From contig NZ_CP134609.1 of NCBI RefSeq assembly GCF_031844705.1, positions 4,526,001 to 4,590,000 of the forward strand: a DNA stretch of 64,000 bases. The letters are read 5' to 3'. Within the stretch, counting starts at the first letter, position 1; each line of letters begins with the position of its first letter. The notes beneath the pieces are model-generated. The model did not search any database and was not told the DNA's origin. It was given only the letters and a program-made list of their open reading frames with translations. Both the position numbers and the translations under genes were made by a program. Origin of the DNA: Streptomyces sp. ITFR-16. GTDB lineage: Bacteria; Actinomycetota; Actinomycetes; Streptomycetales; Streptomycetaceae. Below, piece by piece: positions 1 to 8,219 of the stretch.

Positions 1-132
1 TCCCGCCGGAGCCGTTCACGGCGCGCGGGCCGCGGCCGGATACGCGAGGGCAGCGCGGCGGTGTGCCACCGGGGCACTGCCCTTGCCCGGCCGTTGCCCT
101 CCCGTCTCTGCTGGTGCGGTGGCCCGCTGGCC

Positions 133-138
133 TAGCGT
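133..138 (+). promoter_or_regulatory. Probable -10 box of a leaderless promoter
   Basis: TAGCGT lies so that transcription would begin at the GTG start codon at 145. No clear Shine-Dalgarno sequence is present, and no good -35 hexamer is visible at the usual distance. Confidence 0.4.
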
Positions 139-144
139 CGGAGC

Positions 145-1470
145 GTGACCACATCTGCCGAACTCGAATTCCCCACCGTGACGGTGTCGCCCGGAGGTGA
201 GGCGACCACCACCCTGACCGTGCGCAACGACAGCGACATCGTCGAGGCGTACGCGCTGGAGGTGGTCGGCGACTGCGCCGCGTGGAGCACCGTCGAGCCG
301 GCGCGTGTCTCGCTGTACCCCGGCACCTCCGAAGTGGTGACCGTCAAGCTCGCCCCGCCCCGGTCCCACGAGGTCCGCGCAGGGGAGATACCGCTGGGCG
401 TCAAGGTGCTGCCGGCGGAACACCCCGAACTGGTCGATGTCCGCGAGACCACGGTGACGGTGGCCGCCTTCGCCGAGCTGCGCCGGGAGCTGGAGCCCCG
501 CCGCCGGCGCGGCTGGCTGGCCGCCCGCTACCGCATCGCCGCGCAGAACCTCGGCAATACGCCGGTCGATGTGGCGTTCGCCGGGCAACAGGCCGGTGAG
601 GAGATCCGGTTCGGGATCACCCCCGCCCAACGCCGCCTGGAACCGGGCGAGTCGGCCGAGGTGCGCCTGCGGGTGCGCACCCGCAAGCCGATCTGGTTCG
701 GCCAGCCGGTGACCTGGCCCTTCGAGGTGTCGGCCGCCCCGAAGGACGATGCCGCGCCCGAGGCGCAGCCGGGTGTCCCGGGAGGGCAGGACGAACGGCT
801 GCCCGGTGAATTCGTCCAACTGCCCATCCTGCCGCGCTGGCTGCTGGTGGTTCTCGCCGCGCTGCTCGCGCTGCTGATCGCCTGGTTCGCGCTGGTCCGC
901 CCGGCGGTACGCAGCACGGCGAAGCAGGCCGCCACCGACGCGGCGCAGGAGGAGAAGCAGCGCGAGGCCGCGAAGCCGGACACCGGCCAGGGCACGCAGG
1001 ACGGAAAGGGTGAGCAGCCCGGCGGCCCCGAGGACAAGGGCGGTCAGGACGGCGGCGGTTCGACGGGTTCCGGAGGCGGCAACGGCGGTCCCGGCGTCGT
1101 CGAGGGAAGCGGCCAGCAGAGCTCGGCCACGATCGACGTACAGACGGGCGGCGGCGCCGAGAAGGTGGGGACGTACAAGGTCCCGGACGGGAAGGTCTTC
1201 GCCATCACGGACCTGGTCGTCGCCAACTTCCAGGGCGACGAAGGGGTGGTGACCATCACCTTCGGCGAGCGCAAGATCACCACCATCGCGCTCGAGACGT
1301 TCCGCAACCAGGACTACCACTGGGTCACCCCCATTCAGATCCCCGAAAATGCCACCGTCACCGCTTCCGTGAACTGCCAGAAGCCCGGCACCCCCGCCAC
1401 CGGAAAGCAGGCTTCCGAGTGCCACGAAGTGCTGAATGTGAGCGGCGAGCTCAGCGAACTCAAACCGTAG
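145..1470 (+). CDS. Membrane-anchored beta-sandwich protein (COG1470-like)
   Basis: A 441-residue protein. The first ~200 residues look like two Ig/FN3-like beta-sandwich repeats (PGGEATTTLTVRNDSD, then QNLGNTPVDVAF and LEPGESAEVRLRV), the style seen in COG1470 membrane proteins. One transmembrane helix follows at about residues 232-252 (LLVVLAALLALLIAWF). Next come a charged Ala/Lys helix, a Gly/Gln/Lys-rich linker (about 275-325) and a compact C-terminal beta-rich domain with two Cys (about 325-441). There is no signal peptide, so the N-terminal domains are probably cytoplasmic and the C-terminus outside. The GTG start lies 7 bases after a TAGCGT box, so the gene is probably leaderless. Proteins of this build often sit near contractile-injection loci, and the next gene has the matching DUF4157 domain. 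The link is inference and the function is unknown. Confidence 0.75.
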   Translation: MTTSAELEFPTVTVSPGGEATTTLTVRNDSDIVEAYALEVVGDCAAWSTVEPARVSLYPGTSEVVTVKLAPPRSHEVRAGEIPLGVKVLPAEHPELVDVRETTVTVAAFAELRRELEPRRRRGWLAARYRIAAQNLGNTPVDVAFAGQQAGEEIRFGITPAQRRLEPGESAEVRLRVRTRKPIWFGQPVTWPFEVSAAPKDDAAPEAQPGVPGGQDERLPGEFVQLPILPRWLLVVLAALLALLIAWFALVRPAVRSTAKQAATDAAQEEKQREAAKPDTGQGTQDGKGEQPGGPEDKGGQDGGGSTGSGGGNGGPGVVEGSGQQSSATIDVQTGGGAEKVGTYKVPDGKVFAITDLVVANFQGDEGVVTITFGERKITTIALETFRNQDYHWVTPIQIPENATVTASVNCQKPGTPATGKQASECHEVLNVSGELSELKP

Positions 1471-1880
1471 GAACGGCCGTGTCCGACCATGTGATTCCCA
1501 TCTTTCGGATAGGAGAAGAGCAGATTCCGGGGCCAGGCCGGAACCGGCATGCCGGTGAAGGGGAACAGGTGTGCGCGATGTCACGCCGAAACGGACCCGG
1601 AAGCCCCTTCGGGTGCCCGACCGGACCCCGGCATCCGGCTGCCGTCTCCTTCCCTCGCCCCGTCGTCGCTGATCAGAGGGCCTGCACCGGGAGAGAGACC
1701 GGTGGGACGCCCTGCCCCCGGGCACGTGGGAACGCCGGTTCGGGGTGAGGCCTCCGGGCGGTCCGCCGCCCGATATATGGCTCGTTCTCGTCCATGTAGT
1801 AGAGGGCACGGACTCGAATGGCCCGGTTGAATTGGGGCGGACTCGGTTCCGTCCCCCACATCGGCCCGGGAGGGCGGCAT
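1471..1880. other. 410-bp gap without a convincing gene
   Basis: Short open frames exist but have no recognisable domain or good start. An AT-richer island at about 1768-1805 (around GATATATGG and ATGTAGTAGAGG) may hold the promoter of the following DUF4157 gene. Nothing else stands out. Confidence 0.4.
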
Positions 1881-3230
1881 ATGCGTGCGCGAGGTTCGCA
1901 ACGACGCGAGGAAGCCAACTCGGCGGAAGCGGCCGCCCAGCCCGCCCGGACGACGAGAACGCCGGAGCAATCACCGCCCCTTTCGGGCAGGTTGGCACCG
2001 CTCGGCCTCCAACGGACCGTGGGCAACAGCGCGGTCGTACGGATGGTCCAGCGCTCCCGCCATCAGCACGGCGACGGCTGCGGCCATCCGCGCGACGAGG
2101 CGCCCGCCGTACAGCGCTCCGCGGTCCACGACGTGCTGCGCCGGCCGGGCACGCCCCTGGAGGAGCCGGTACGGCAGGAGATGGAGGGCCGGCTGGGGGC
2201 CGACTTCGGTGAGGTGCGCCTGCACACCGACAGCGCCGCCCGCGCCTCCGCCACCGAGATCGGCGCCCGCGCCTACACCTCCGGCAGCCATATCGTCATC
2301 GGGCCCGGCGGCGCCGACAAGCACACGCTCGCCCATGAGCTGACCCACGTCATCCAGCAGCGCAACGGCCCCGTCGCGGGGACCGACACGGGCGGCGGAC
2401 TGCGGATCTCCGACCCGTCGGACGCGTACGAGAAGGCCGCCGAGGCCAACGCGACCCGGGTCATGCGGAGCACCGCGCCCACCGTGCGCGACGGCCACGC
2501 GGCGGACACGGCCACGGCGGCGGGGAGCGCCCGCACCGGGCAGATCCAGCGCTACACCGCACAGGACGACCCCGCGCTCGGCCGGGTCCATGTCACGGAG
2601 ACCGGCCAGTTCGTCGTGGTGCCCGAGGACCAGGTGGTGTGGGTCCGCGACGACGTGCCGGCCGGGCAGCTCGCCGCCGCCCTGCGGTCCACCAACCAGC
2701 AGCAGGTGATCGGCGGCGGCACCTACAACGGCTACTGGCTCGGCGGCCCCATCCTTCTCGACTGCCTGCACGCCGCCGAGGAGATCATCAACAACCAGGT
2801 GGGCCGGCTGGAGTGGGGAGGCGGCGAGTACAGCACGATCGACACCCGCTTCCGGGGCGAGGACAGGGCCGAGGCGTTCGGCCAGGCGGACGCGACCAAC
2901 CGCCGCCAGGCCCGCGGCTTCACCGGCGAACGCAACGAGGCCGCGAGCCCCCAGCCCGGCCAGGCCTTCGTGATCGTCGCGGCGAAGCCGGACAGCACGA
3001 AGGAGATGAGCCAGTTCCACGCCGCCGCGGTGGTGGCCAGGGACGGCCAGGACTGCGTGGTCCTGGAGGTCTGGTCCGACAACGGCAACCCCCCGGCCCA
3101 GGGCGCCGCCATGGCCGCCGTCTACACGGTCGACCACATGTCGGAGTCCTTCCACACCGCGTACGGCGGCGAGGGCGCGTACTTCGGCCAGGTCGGCCCG
3201 ATCACGGTGGTGGTCCGGGCGCGGGGCTGA
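1881..3230 (+). CDS. DUF4157 (eCIS-associated) metallopeptidase-like protein with a C-terminal putative hydrolase domain
   Basis: A 449-residue protein in two parts. The N-terminal half has the eCIS-core signature LQRTVGNSAVVRMVQ followed by a DUF4157 domain with a zincin motif HELTH at about residues 152-156 and the typical FGEVRLHTDSAA and YEKAAEANA segments. DUF4157 proteins are known from loci of extracellular contractile injection systems and are thought to help load or release toxins. The C-terminal ~200 residues are different: a Cys in LLDCLHAAEEII (about 295), a His in QFHAAAVVA (about 380) and Asp/Asn in WSDNGN (about 400-403) have the order of a papain-like C-H-D/N triad. I infer a cargo or effector domain. 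The ATG at 1881 is preferred because GGAGGG lies just upstream; an in-frame ATG at 1818 has no such site. No injection-machine genes are visible in the window. Confidence 0.8.
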   Translation: MRARGSQRREEANSAEAAAQPARTTRTPEQSPPLSGRLAPLGLQRTVGNSAVVRMVQRSRHQHGDGCGHPRDEAPAVQRSAVHDVLRRPGTPLEEPVRQEMEGRLGADFGEVRLHTDSAARASATEIGARAYTSGSHIVIGPGGADKHTLAHELTHVIQQRNGPVAGTDTGGGLRISDPSDAYEKAAEANATRVMRSTAPTVRDGHAADTATAAGSARTGQIQRYTAQDDPALGRVHVTETGQFVVVPEDQVVWVRDDVPAGQLAAALRSTNQQQVIGGGTYNGYWLGGPILLDCLHAAEEIINNQVGRLEWGGGEYSTIDTRFRGEDRAEAFGQADATNRRQARGFTGERNEAASPQPGQAFVIVAAKPDSTKEMSQFHAAAVVARDGQDCVVLEVWSDNGNPPAQGAAMAAVYTVDHMSESFHTAYGGEGAYFGQVGPITVVVRARG

Positions 3231-3333
3231 CCGCGCCGGCGCGCGTGCGGCTGATGCAGAATGACGGCACATCATGTGCCGGACGGCAGCCGCACATCCG
3301 GGCTCGGGGCGACGGCGTACGACCGGGGGTCCG

Positions 3334-3915
3334 ATGGCGCGCGGGAGCAGTACCGGACTGAAGGCCTGTACGGGGACGGCTGCGGCCCTTCTCCTGCTGG
3401 TGGCCGGCTGTGGTTCTCCGGGTGGTGACGAGCCGGATGCGCCCAAGGCGACTGCCGGCCGGGGCAGTCGGGGCAGTGAGGACATCGGCCGGCAGGAGAA
3501 GGCGGCGGACGGGCGGGACGCCCTGGCCGCGTACCGCGGCATGTGGGACGTCCAGGTCGAGGCCTACTCCTCCGGGAGCATGCCCCAGGAGAAGCCGGCC
3601 GCGTACACGACCGGTGACGCCACGGTGCAGATCACCGATGCCCTCACCTACTACAACCAGCAGGGCCTCGCCTTCGAGGGGAGGCCCGTGACGGACCCCG
3701 AGGTCTCCGGGGTGGACACCTCCTCCGCCGTCCACTCGGCCACGATCACCGACTGCGTCGACGTGACAGGCATCGTGGTGCGGCGTGCGACGGGCAAGCC
3801 CCTTCCCGCGACGAAGGACGACCGCCGGCCCTGGACGGCCAAGGCCATGGCGGGTTCGGGCGGGGCCGGGTGGCGGATCAGCGACTACACGATCGACAAG
3901 AACCACACCCGCTGA
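3334..3915 (+). CDS. Putative secreted lipoprotein
   Basis: A 193-residue protein with a lipoprotein signal: a basic start, the hydrophobic run AAALLLLVAG and lipobox VAGC with Cys at residue 26. A low-complexity linker follows, then a mixed domain of about 130 residues (AYRGMWDVQVEAY ... WRISDYTIDKN). Its closing WRISDYTI pattern resembles the small NTF2-like folds of many Streptomyces lipoproteins, but I cannot assign a family. ATG 3334 is chosen so that the signal peptide starts cleanly; an upstream start at 3274 would add an unlikely 20-residue leader. It would be anchored to the outer face of the membrane. It stands alone between two unrelated genes. Confidence 0.7.
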   Translation: MARGSSTGLKACTGTAAALLLLVAGCGSPGGDEPDAPKATAGRGSRGSEDIGRQEKAADGRDALAAYRGMWDVQVEAYSSGSMPQEKPAAYTTGDATVQITDALTYYNQQGLAFEGRPVTDPEVSGVDTSSAVHSATITDCVDVTGIVVRRATGKPLPATKDDRRPWTAKAMAGSGGAGWRISDYTIDKNHTR

Positions 3916-4075
3916 GAGCGGCGCCGAAGCGGACCTCGCCCGGGGCCGGCCGGGCAGGCAGTCCGGGCAGGCCGGTCGGGCAGGTCGAAGGAGGGGCTGC
4001 CGGTGCGGCGGGAAGCCGGGCACGCTGGGACCACCGAACGGTTCCCCTTCCCCTTCAGCTCCGAGGAGTTCTGCC

Positions 4076-4660
4076 ATGGCACTGACCGCCGACCGGCCCA
4101 CCACGAAGGACATGGCGAGCCCGCAGGCCACCGGCCGCCCGGACCTCGCGGTCCGCTCGCGGCTGGCCGCGCTCAACGCCTTCCTGATGAGCGGCCTGAC
4201 CCTGTGGCTGGGCCTGGTCACGCTCAACAACATCAATGACTTCGGCACCAACAAGGCCCTGATCAGCTCCATGCTGACGATGAGCGACCTGGTGAAGGAC
4301 CCGGTCCGGGGCAACGGCCTCGAGTGGCGGGCGATGCCCGAGTCGATGGCCACCCCGGCGCTGATCGGCGTCATCATCTACGAGGTGCTGATCGTGGCCC
4401 TGCTCGCCCGCGCCGCCTACGGGCTGGTGCGCCGGGCGCGCGGCGAGGACACCGGCATCGTCGTCACGCAGCGCGCGAACATCGCGCTGGGTGCGTTCGC
4501 CGGGCTGTTCCTGCTCTTCCTGTCGGGCGGCATGTTCTTCGGCTACTGGATCTACATCGGGGCCGCGCAGCAGGTCCACTTCACCGGTCTGATCATCGGT
4601 CTGCTGGCCGCGCTGCTGGTGAACCTGCCCTCGGTGACCGGCGCGCAGCAGGAACGCTGA
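4076..4660 (+). CDS. DUF2165 family small integral membrane protein
   Basis: A 194-residue protein with four predicted membrane helices (about 32-50, 100-122, 143-165 and 170-188). The pattern NNINDFGTNKALISSMLTMSDLV ... GLEWRAM followed by a helix and GGMFFGYWI matches the DUF2165 family of predicted small integral membrane proteins, with an extra ~25-residue polar N-terminus. The biochemical function of the family is not known. The ATG at 4076 has GAGGAG 7 bases upstream, which fixes the start. A hairpin 82 bases after the stop probably terminates it. Confidence 0.75.
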   Translation: MALTADRPTTKDMASPQATGRPDLAVRSRLAALNAFLMSGLTLWLGLVTLNNINDFGTNKALISSMLTMSDLVKDPVRGNGLEWRAMPESMATPALIGVIIYEVLIVALLARAAYGLVRRARGEDTGIVVTQRANIALGAFAGLFLLFLSGGMFFGYWIYIGAAQQVHFTGLIIGLLAALLVNLPSVTGAQQER

Positions 4661-4741
4661 CGCCCCCGCCGCCCGCTTCCCCCCCCACGCCCCCGCACCC
4701 GCGCTTCCCCCCACGTGCCGACTGCCCCGTCGGCGGTCCTT

Positions 4742-4774
4742 CCGATACGGCCCCTTCCCCAAAAGGGGTATCGG
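4742..4774 (+). terminator. Hairpin after the DUF2165 gene
   Basis: CCGATA and CCCCTT, separated by a 3-base bulge, pair with AAGGGG and TATCGG across a short loop. There is no T-run. It could instead be an operator for the prenyltransferase gene downstream. Confidence 0.45.
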
Positions 4775-4830
4775 AAAGCCCGCCGATGGGGCATGTGTGT
4801 GTCCCCGGCCCGTCATTAATGTCCCTGGTC

Positions 4831-5769
4831 ATGGGGGCATACACAGCACAGATCAATTCCGGTACACCGACTTCCACCCTGCGGATCGCAGGTGCGGCGC
4901 GCGCCGTGGTCCTGTTCCTCGAAGAGGCGCGCTGCTGCGTACAGATCGTCTTTCTGATGCGTTTCCTGGCGGGGGCCGCGGTCTCCGCCGGTGCCGGTTT
5001 CGCGGGGGTGGGGCCGAGGCTGATCGCGCCGGGCGTCTGCTGGGTGCTGGCGACGCTGTTCACGTACGGCATCAACGGGGTGTCGGACGTCCGGGAGGAC
5101 CGGGTGAACCGGACCGGGCGGCCGATCGCCCGGGGCGACCTGTCACCGAGGGCAGCCGCCCGGCTGACCTGGCTCGCCGCGGCGGGTTCCGTCATCACGG
5201 CGCTGGCCTGCAACAACGTCCTGCTGATCGCCTTCGACCTGGCCTTCCTCTTCCTCGGCTACGCCTACTCGGCGGCGCCCTTCCAGCTCAAGCGCAGCGC
5301 GGCCGGCACCTCGGGCTCTGTTCTGCTGATGGGGCTGCTGACCTACGCGGCGGGCTGGACGGCGGCGGGGGAGGGCCGGCCCTCGGGCGCGGTGCTGGTA
5401 CTGGCCGTCACGATGTCGCTGTGGATGTGCGTGGTGGGGGCCGTGACCAAGGACTTCTCCCATGTGCGGGGCGACGCGGCGGCCGGCCGGCGTACCTCGG
5501 TCACCGCCTGGGGGGACACCACCGCCCGGCTGGTGGGCGGCGGGGGCGCCCTTCTGATCGCCGGGGGTTTCCTCGCGGCGGTCGCGCACGGGGCCGCCCT
5601 GCTGGGCCCGGCGGCGGTGGTCCTGTCCGGGGGAGCCGTGGTGGTGGCGGTGCTCTGCCGGACCACGCGGGGCGACGCGGCCCGGGGCCGTACGCCGTAC
5701 CGCGCCTTCATGGTGACGCAGCATCTGGTCCATGTGACGCTCTTCGCCGGGCTCGTGCTGTCCGCCTGA
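4831..5769 (+). CDS. UbiA family prenyltransferase
   Basis: A 312-residue polytopic membrane protein with about eight hydrophobic helices. Both Asp-rich signatures of UbiA prenyltransferases are present: NGVSDVREDRVN (N-x3-D-x3-D) at about residues 84-95 and KDFSHVRGD at about 212-220. Their carboxylates would bind Mg-pyrophosphate of the isoprenyl donor. The ring acceptor cannot be read from sequence. There is no quinone or biosynthetic partner next door, so it may serve a specialised lipid pathway. ATG 4831 is favoured; ATG 4819 is an alternative. The frame stays open far upstream, but that extension overlaps the DUF2165 gene and is not protein-like. Confidence 0.8.
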   Translation: MGAYTAQINSGTPTSTLRIAGAARAVVLFLEEARCCVQIVFLMRFLAGAAVSAGAGFAGVGPRLIAPGVCWVLATLFTYGINGVSDVREDRVNRTGRPIARGDLSPRAAARLTWLAAAGSVITALACNNVLLIAFDLAFLFLGYAYSAAPFQLKRSAAGTSGSVLLMGLLTYAAGWTAAGEGRPSGAVLVLAVTMSLWMCVVGAVTKDFSHVRGDAAAGRRTSVTAWGDTTARLVGGGGALLIAGGFLAAVAHGAALLGPAAVVLSGGAVVVAVLCRTTRGDAARGRTPYRAFMVTQHLVHVTLFAGLVLSA

Positions 5770-5787
5770 GCCGGCCGAATTCGCCCT

Positions 5788-5822
5788 CGTGCCCCGCACA
5801 CGTCCTGCGTGTGCGGGGCACG
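5788..5822. terminator. Bidirectional terminator between convergent genes
   Basis: A perfect 15-bp stem (CGTGCCCCGCACACG with CGTGTGCGGGGCACG) around a 5-base loop lies in the 61 bases between the prenyltransferase stop and the stop of the convergent response regulator. Confidence 0.75.
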
Positions 5823-5830
5823 ACGGCGTC

Positions 5831-6511
5831 TCAGAAGCGGCGGCCGCGCGGCTGGTCGGGCTGGGGGAGCAGCCCGCGTTCCACGGCCTTGTTCACGGCG
5901 TCGATCCGGGAGACGGCGTCGAGCTTGGTGAAGATGTTCCGCATGTGCCGCTTGATCGTTCCTTCGGCGATGCCGAGCTTGACCGCGATCTGACGGTTGC
6001 TCATGGCCTGGGCCACCAGCGTGAGTACCTCGGCCTCGCGGTCGGACAGACCGCCGGCGCCGTCGGGCGCGGGCTGCGGGGCGCGGAGGCTGTGCGGGGA
6101 GACCGAGACGGTCACGGTGCGCAGCTCGCCGCCCTCGCGGGAGCGCACGGCCGAGATGAGCGTCTCGCGGCCGGTGCTCTTGTGCAGATAACCGCTGATG
6201 CCGAGCTGCAGCAGCTCCTGCACCAGCTGCTGCCCGTCGTACATGCTCAGCACGATGATCCGCAGCCCGGGGTCGCCCTGGAGCAGCCGGCGGACGGTGG
6301 CCGGGGGGTCGTTGCGCGGCATCTCGATGTCGAGCAGCACGACGTCGGGGCGGTGGGCGGCGGCCAGCCGGATCGCGTCCTCGCCGTTGCCCGCCTGGGC
6401 CACGATCTCGAAGCCGGGCTCGGAGCGCAGCAGGTCGCAGAGGGCCTCGCGCAGCAGGGTGTGGTCGTCCGCGACGAGGATCCGTACGGATTCGGGGGTG
6501 GCGTCGTTCAT
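5831..6511 (-). CDS. NarL/LuxR-family response regulator
   Basis: A 226-residue two-domain regulator. The receiver domain has the acidic pair D15/D16, phosphoacceptor D61 (VVLLDIEMP), the signalling Ser of VLSM and Lys of YLHKS. The C-terminal LuxR-type HTH reads LSDREAEVLTLVAQAMSNRQIAVKLGIAEGTIKRHMRNIFTKL. Phosphorylation would come from the histidine kinase encoded immediately upstream: the two genes overlap by four bases (ATGA at 6508-6511), which gives one transcript and coupled translation. The regulon is not evident; the nearby DUF and prenyltransferase genes are possible targets only by position. Confidence 0.9.
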   Translation of the reverse strand: MNDATPESVRILVADDHTLLREALCDLLRSEPGFEIVAQAGNGEDAIRLAAAHRPDVVLLDIEMPRNDPPATVRRLLQGDPGLRIIVLSMYDGQQLVQELLQLGISGYLHKSTGRETLISAVRSREGGELRTVTVSVSPHSLRAPQPAPDGAGGLSDREAEVLTLVAQAMSNRQIAVKLGIAEGTIKRHMRNIFTKLDAVSRIDAVNKAVERGLLPQPDQPRGRRF

Positions 6512-7617
6512 CGCAGGGTCCGGTCCTCCTTGATGGGGATCCAGATGGTGACGTGGGTGCCCCGGCCCGCGGACGAGCCGATGTGCAGGGTGCCGCCCAG
6601 CAGGTCGGTGCGTTCCTGGAGGCCGGTGAGGCCGTTCGTACGGCCGCCGGCCAGCACCTGTTCCACGTCGAAGCCGAGGCCGTCGTCGATGATCTCGGTC
6701 TGGATCTCGTGCGGGGCGATGTCGATGTGGACGACGATGTTGCCCGCCTCCGCGTGCCGGAAGGAGTTGCGCAGGCACTCGCGGACCATGACGAACACCT
6801 CCTCGGCTACCGGGGCCGGTATCCATTCGTCCAGCCCCCGCACCCAGAGCTGGACGGGCACGCCCTCGTCGCCCATGGAGGCGACGAAGGAGGCGAGCGC
6901 CGCTTCCAGACAGCCGGTGATGGCGGGGCGGCGGAGCTCGGTAACGAGTTCCCTGGTGTGGGCGAGGGTCTCCAGGATGGCGTCCTGTGCGGCCCGTACC
7001 TCCTTGGGCACGTCGGCGTTCTGCCGGGCGACCCCGATCTCGTACAGCTCCAGCTGGCGCATGGCCAGGCTCAGGGAGTTGCCGATCTGGTCGTGGATCT
7101 CGCGGGCCAGCTTGCGGTGGCCCTTGTCGTGGACCTCGCGGACCCGGGCGAGCATGAAGGAGTCGTAGGCGATCGAGCCGACCTCGAGGCGGCGCCCGAT
7201 ACCCTGCTGGAGGGCGCGGATGGCCGCCGAGTAGGCCTGTTCGGTGCCTTCGACGCCCTCGGTGCATTCGAGCAGGCGCTCCAGGACGGTGTCGAAGAGG
7301 ATGACACCGGCCCGCACCGAGTGGGTGAGATGGACGCCCTGCTGGACCCGGGCGCTGCCGAGGTCGACGACTTCGGCGATATGGCTGTCGGACACCTCGG
7401 TCAGCCCGGCCTGGAGGCTGTCGGCGCAGTCACGGAAGACCCTGCGGCCCTGCAACTCGCACTGGGCCCAGACCTCCGGGTCGGAGGCGAGCGGGCTGTG
7501 GATCCCGCGGAGCCGGGCGTGGTAGAGGGCGATCACCTCGTCCTCGTACGCTCTGAAGCGGTCCACGGGCCGGCCGTCCTGGCGGCTGCCGAGACGGCTC
7601 CGGGCCTGTTCTCTCAT
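6508..7617 (-). CDS. Soluble NarL-type sensor histidine kinase
   Basis: A 369-residue kinase without membrane helices. An N-terminal helical sensor region (about 1-160) precedes the HisKA_3 dimerisation box KLAREIHDQIGNSLSLAMRQLEL, with phospho-accepting His at about 175. The HATPase domain has MVRECLRNSFRHAEA (N box), IIDDGLGFD (G1) and TNGLTGLQERTDLLGG (G2). The absence of membrane segments suggests a cytoplasmic or protein-borne signal. The ATG at 7617 is preceded by a very good GGAGGAG site; an upstream in-frame start would place that site inside the gene. It is co-transcribed with its response regulator. Confidence 0.9.
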   Translation of the reverse strand: MREQARSRLGSRQDGRPVDRFRAYEDEVIALYHARLRGIHSPLASDPEVWAQCELQGRRVFRDCADSLQAGLTEVSDSHIAEVVDLGSARVQQGVHLTHSVRAGVILFDTVLERLLECTEGVEGTEQAYSAAIRALQQGIGRRLEVGSIAYDSFMLARVREVHDKGHRKLAREIHDQIGNSLSLAMRQLELYEIGVARQNADVPKEVRAAQDAILETLAHTRELVTELRRPAITGCLEAALASFVASMGDEGVPVQLWVRGLDEWIPAPVAEEVFVMVRECLRNSFRHAEAGNIVVHIDIAPHEIQTEIIDDGLGFDVEQVLAGGRTNGLTGLQERTDLLGGTLHIGSSAGRGTHVTIWIPIKEDRTLR

Positions 7618-7731
7618 CACGCTCTCCTCCCCCGTGCTCAACGGCATTTCTGATCGTCGAACCGGTGCAGGATAAGCCGATTTGCGGACTGCGTGTCATT
7701 GATGGCTGGAATCAGCCATGTGCCGTACGGC

Positions 7732-8052
7732 TCAGTGGCGGCGGCGCAGCACCGCGGCCCGGACCTTCAGGAGGTTCGGCACCAGGGCGTAGACGACGGC
7801 CGGCACGACGACCCCGGTGATGACCAGGGTGCGCAGGAGCATGGGGAAGCCCGCGACGTACGGGCCGAGGACCAGCTGCACGGCGGTCAGGGCCGAGAAG
7901 ACGGCGATCCAGGTGAGCAGGACCCGGGTGTGGACGGAGGGCAGCGGGACCGGCTGCGCGGGAGCGGCGGACCGGGGCTGATTCCTGTCGGCGGCGGAAG
8001 CGGCGGAAGCGGCGGAAGCGGCGGTGGCGGCGGGGCGGGCGACGGTGGTCAT
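7732..8052 (-). CDS. Small membrane protein, probably TetR-controlled
   Basis: A 106-residue protein. It opens with an Ala/Ser-rich low-complexity tail (AATAASAASAASAADRN, made by a GGCGGAAGC-type repeat in the DNA) and then two hydrophobic helices (about 45-64 and 70-92), ending in basic RRRH. The overall pattern fits small DUF2798-like membrane proteins, but the match is loose. It is divergent from the tetR gene, with the operator in between, so it is the likely regulated partner. Function unknown. Confidence 0.65.
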   Translation of the reverse strand: MTTVARPAATAASAASAASAADRNQPRSAAPAQPVPLPSVHTRVLLTWIAVFSALTAVQLVLGPYVAGFPMLLRTLVITGVVVPAVVYALVPNLLKVRAAVLRRRH

Positions 8053-8147
8053 GAGAGGTCCCATCCATGGGTCGGCGGATCGTGCGGTCGGTGGTGCGAG
8101 TCCTGGGGCCGGGGCGGTGGTGCTGCCCTCGGCGACGTGTTCCACGA

Positions 8148-8190
8148 TGCCAACCAACTAGTTGGATGTCAACCAGCTAGTTGGTTGGCA
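8148..8190. promoter_or_regulatory. TetR-type operator
   Basis: Perfect 14-bp inverted arms TGCCAACCAACTAG (8148-8161) and CTAGTTGGTTGGCA (8177-8190). Inside lies a second palindrome CCAACTAGTTGG and the half-site CCAGCTAGTTGG, giving two overlapping dyads. It covers the -35 region of the tetR promoter and lies between divergent genes, as expected for an autoregulated TetR pair. Confidence 0.8.
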
Positions 8191-8213
8191 TTCGGCGGAA
8201 GCCGCTCTAGGCT
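8185..8213 (+). promoter_or_regulatory. tetR promoter (leaderless)
   Basis: TTGGCA (8185-8190), a 17-base spacer and TAGGCT (8208-8213) end exactly 7 bases before the ATG at 8220. The transcript would start at the start codon. The -35 box is the right end of the operator. Confidence 0.7.
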
Positions 8214-8219
8214 GGTGTC

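Noticed and set aside
1549..1830. Small open frame between the first two genes
   Set aside because: No good ribosome site, no recognisable family, and Arg/Pro/Gly-rich composition typical of chance frames in high-GC DNA.
4324..4830. Long N-terminal extension of the prenyltransferase frame
   Set aside because: It overlaps the DUF2165 gene and a hairpin and has no conserved features.
7970..8030. GGCGGAAGC tandem units as a functional repeat
   Set aside because: They encode an Ala/Ser-rich tail inside the small membrane-protein gene and look like ordinary coding slippage.
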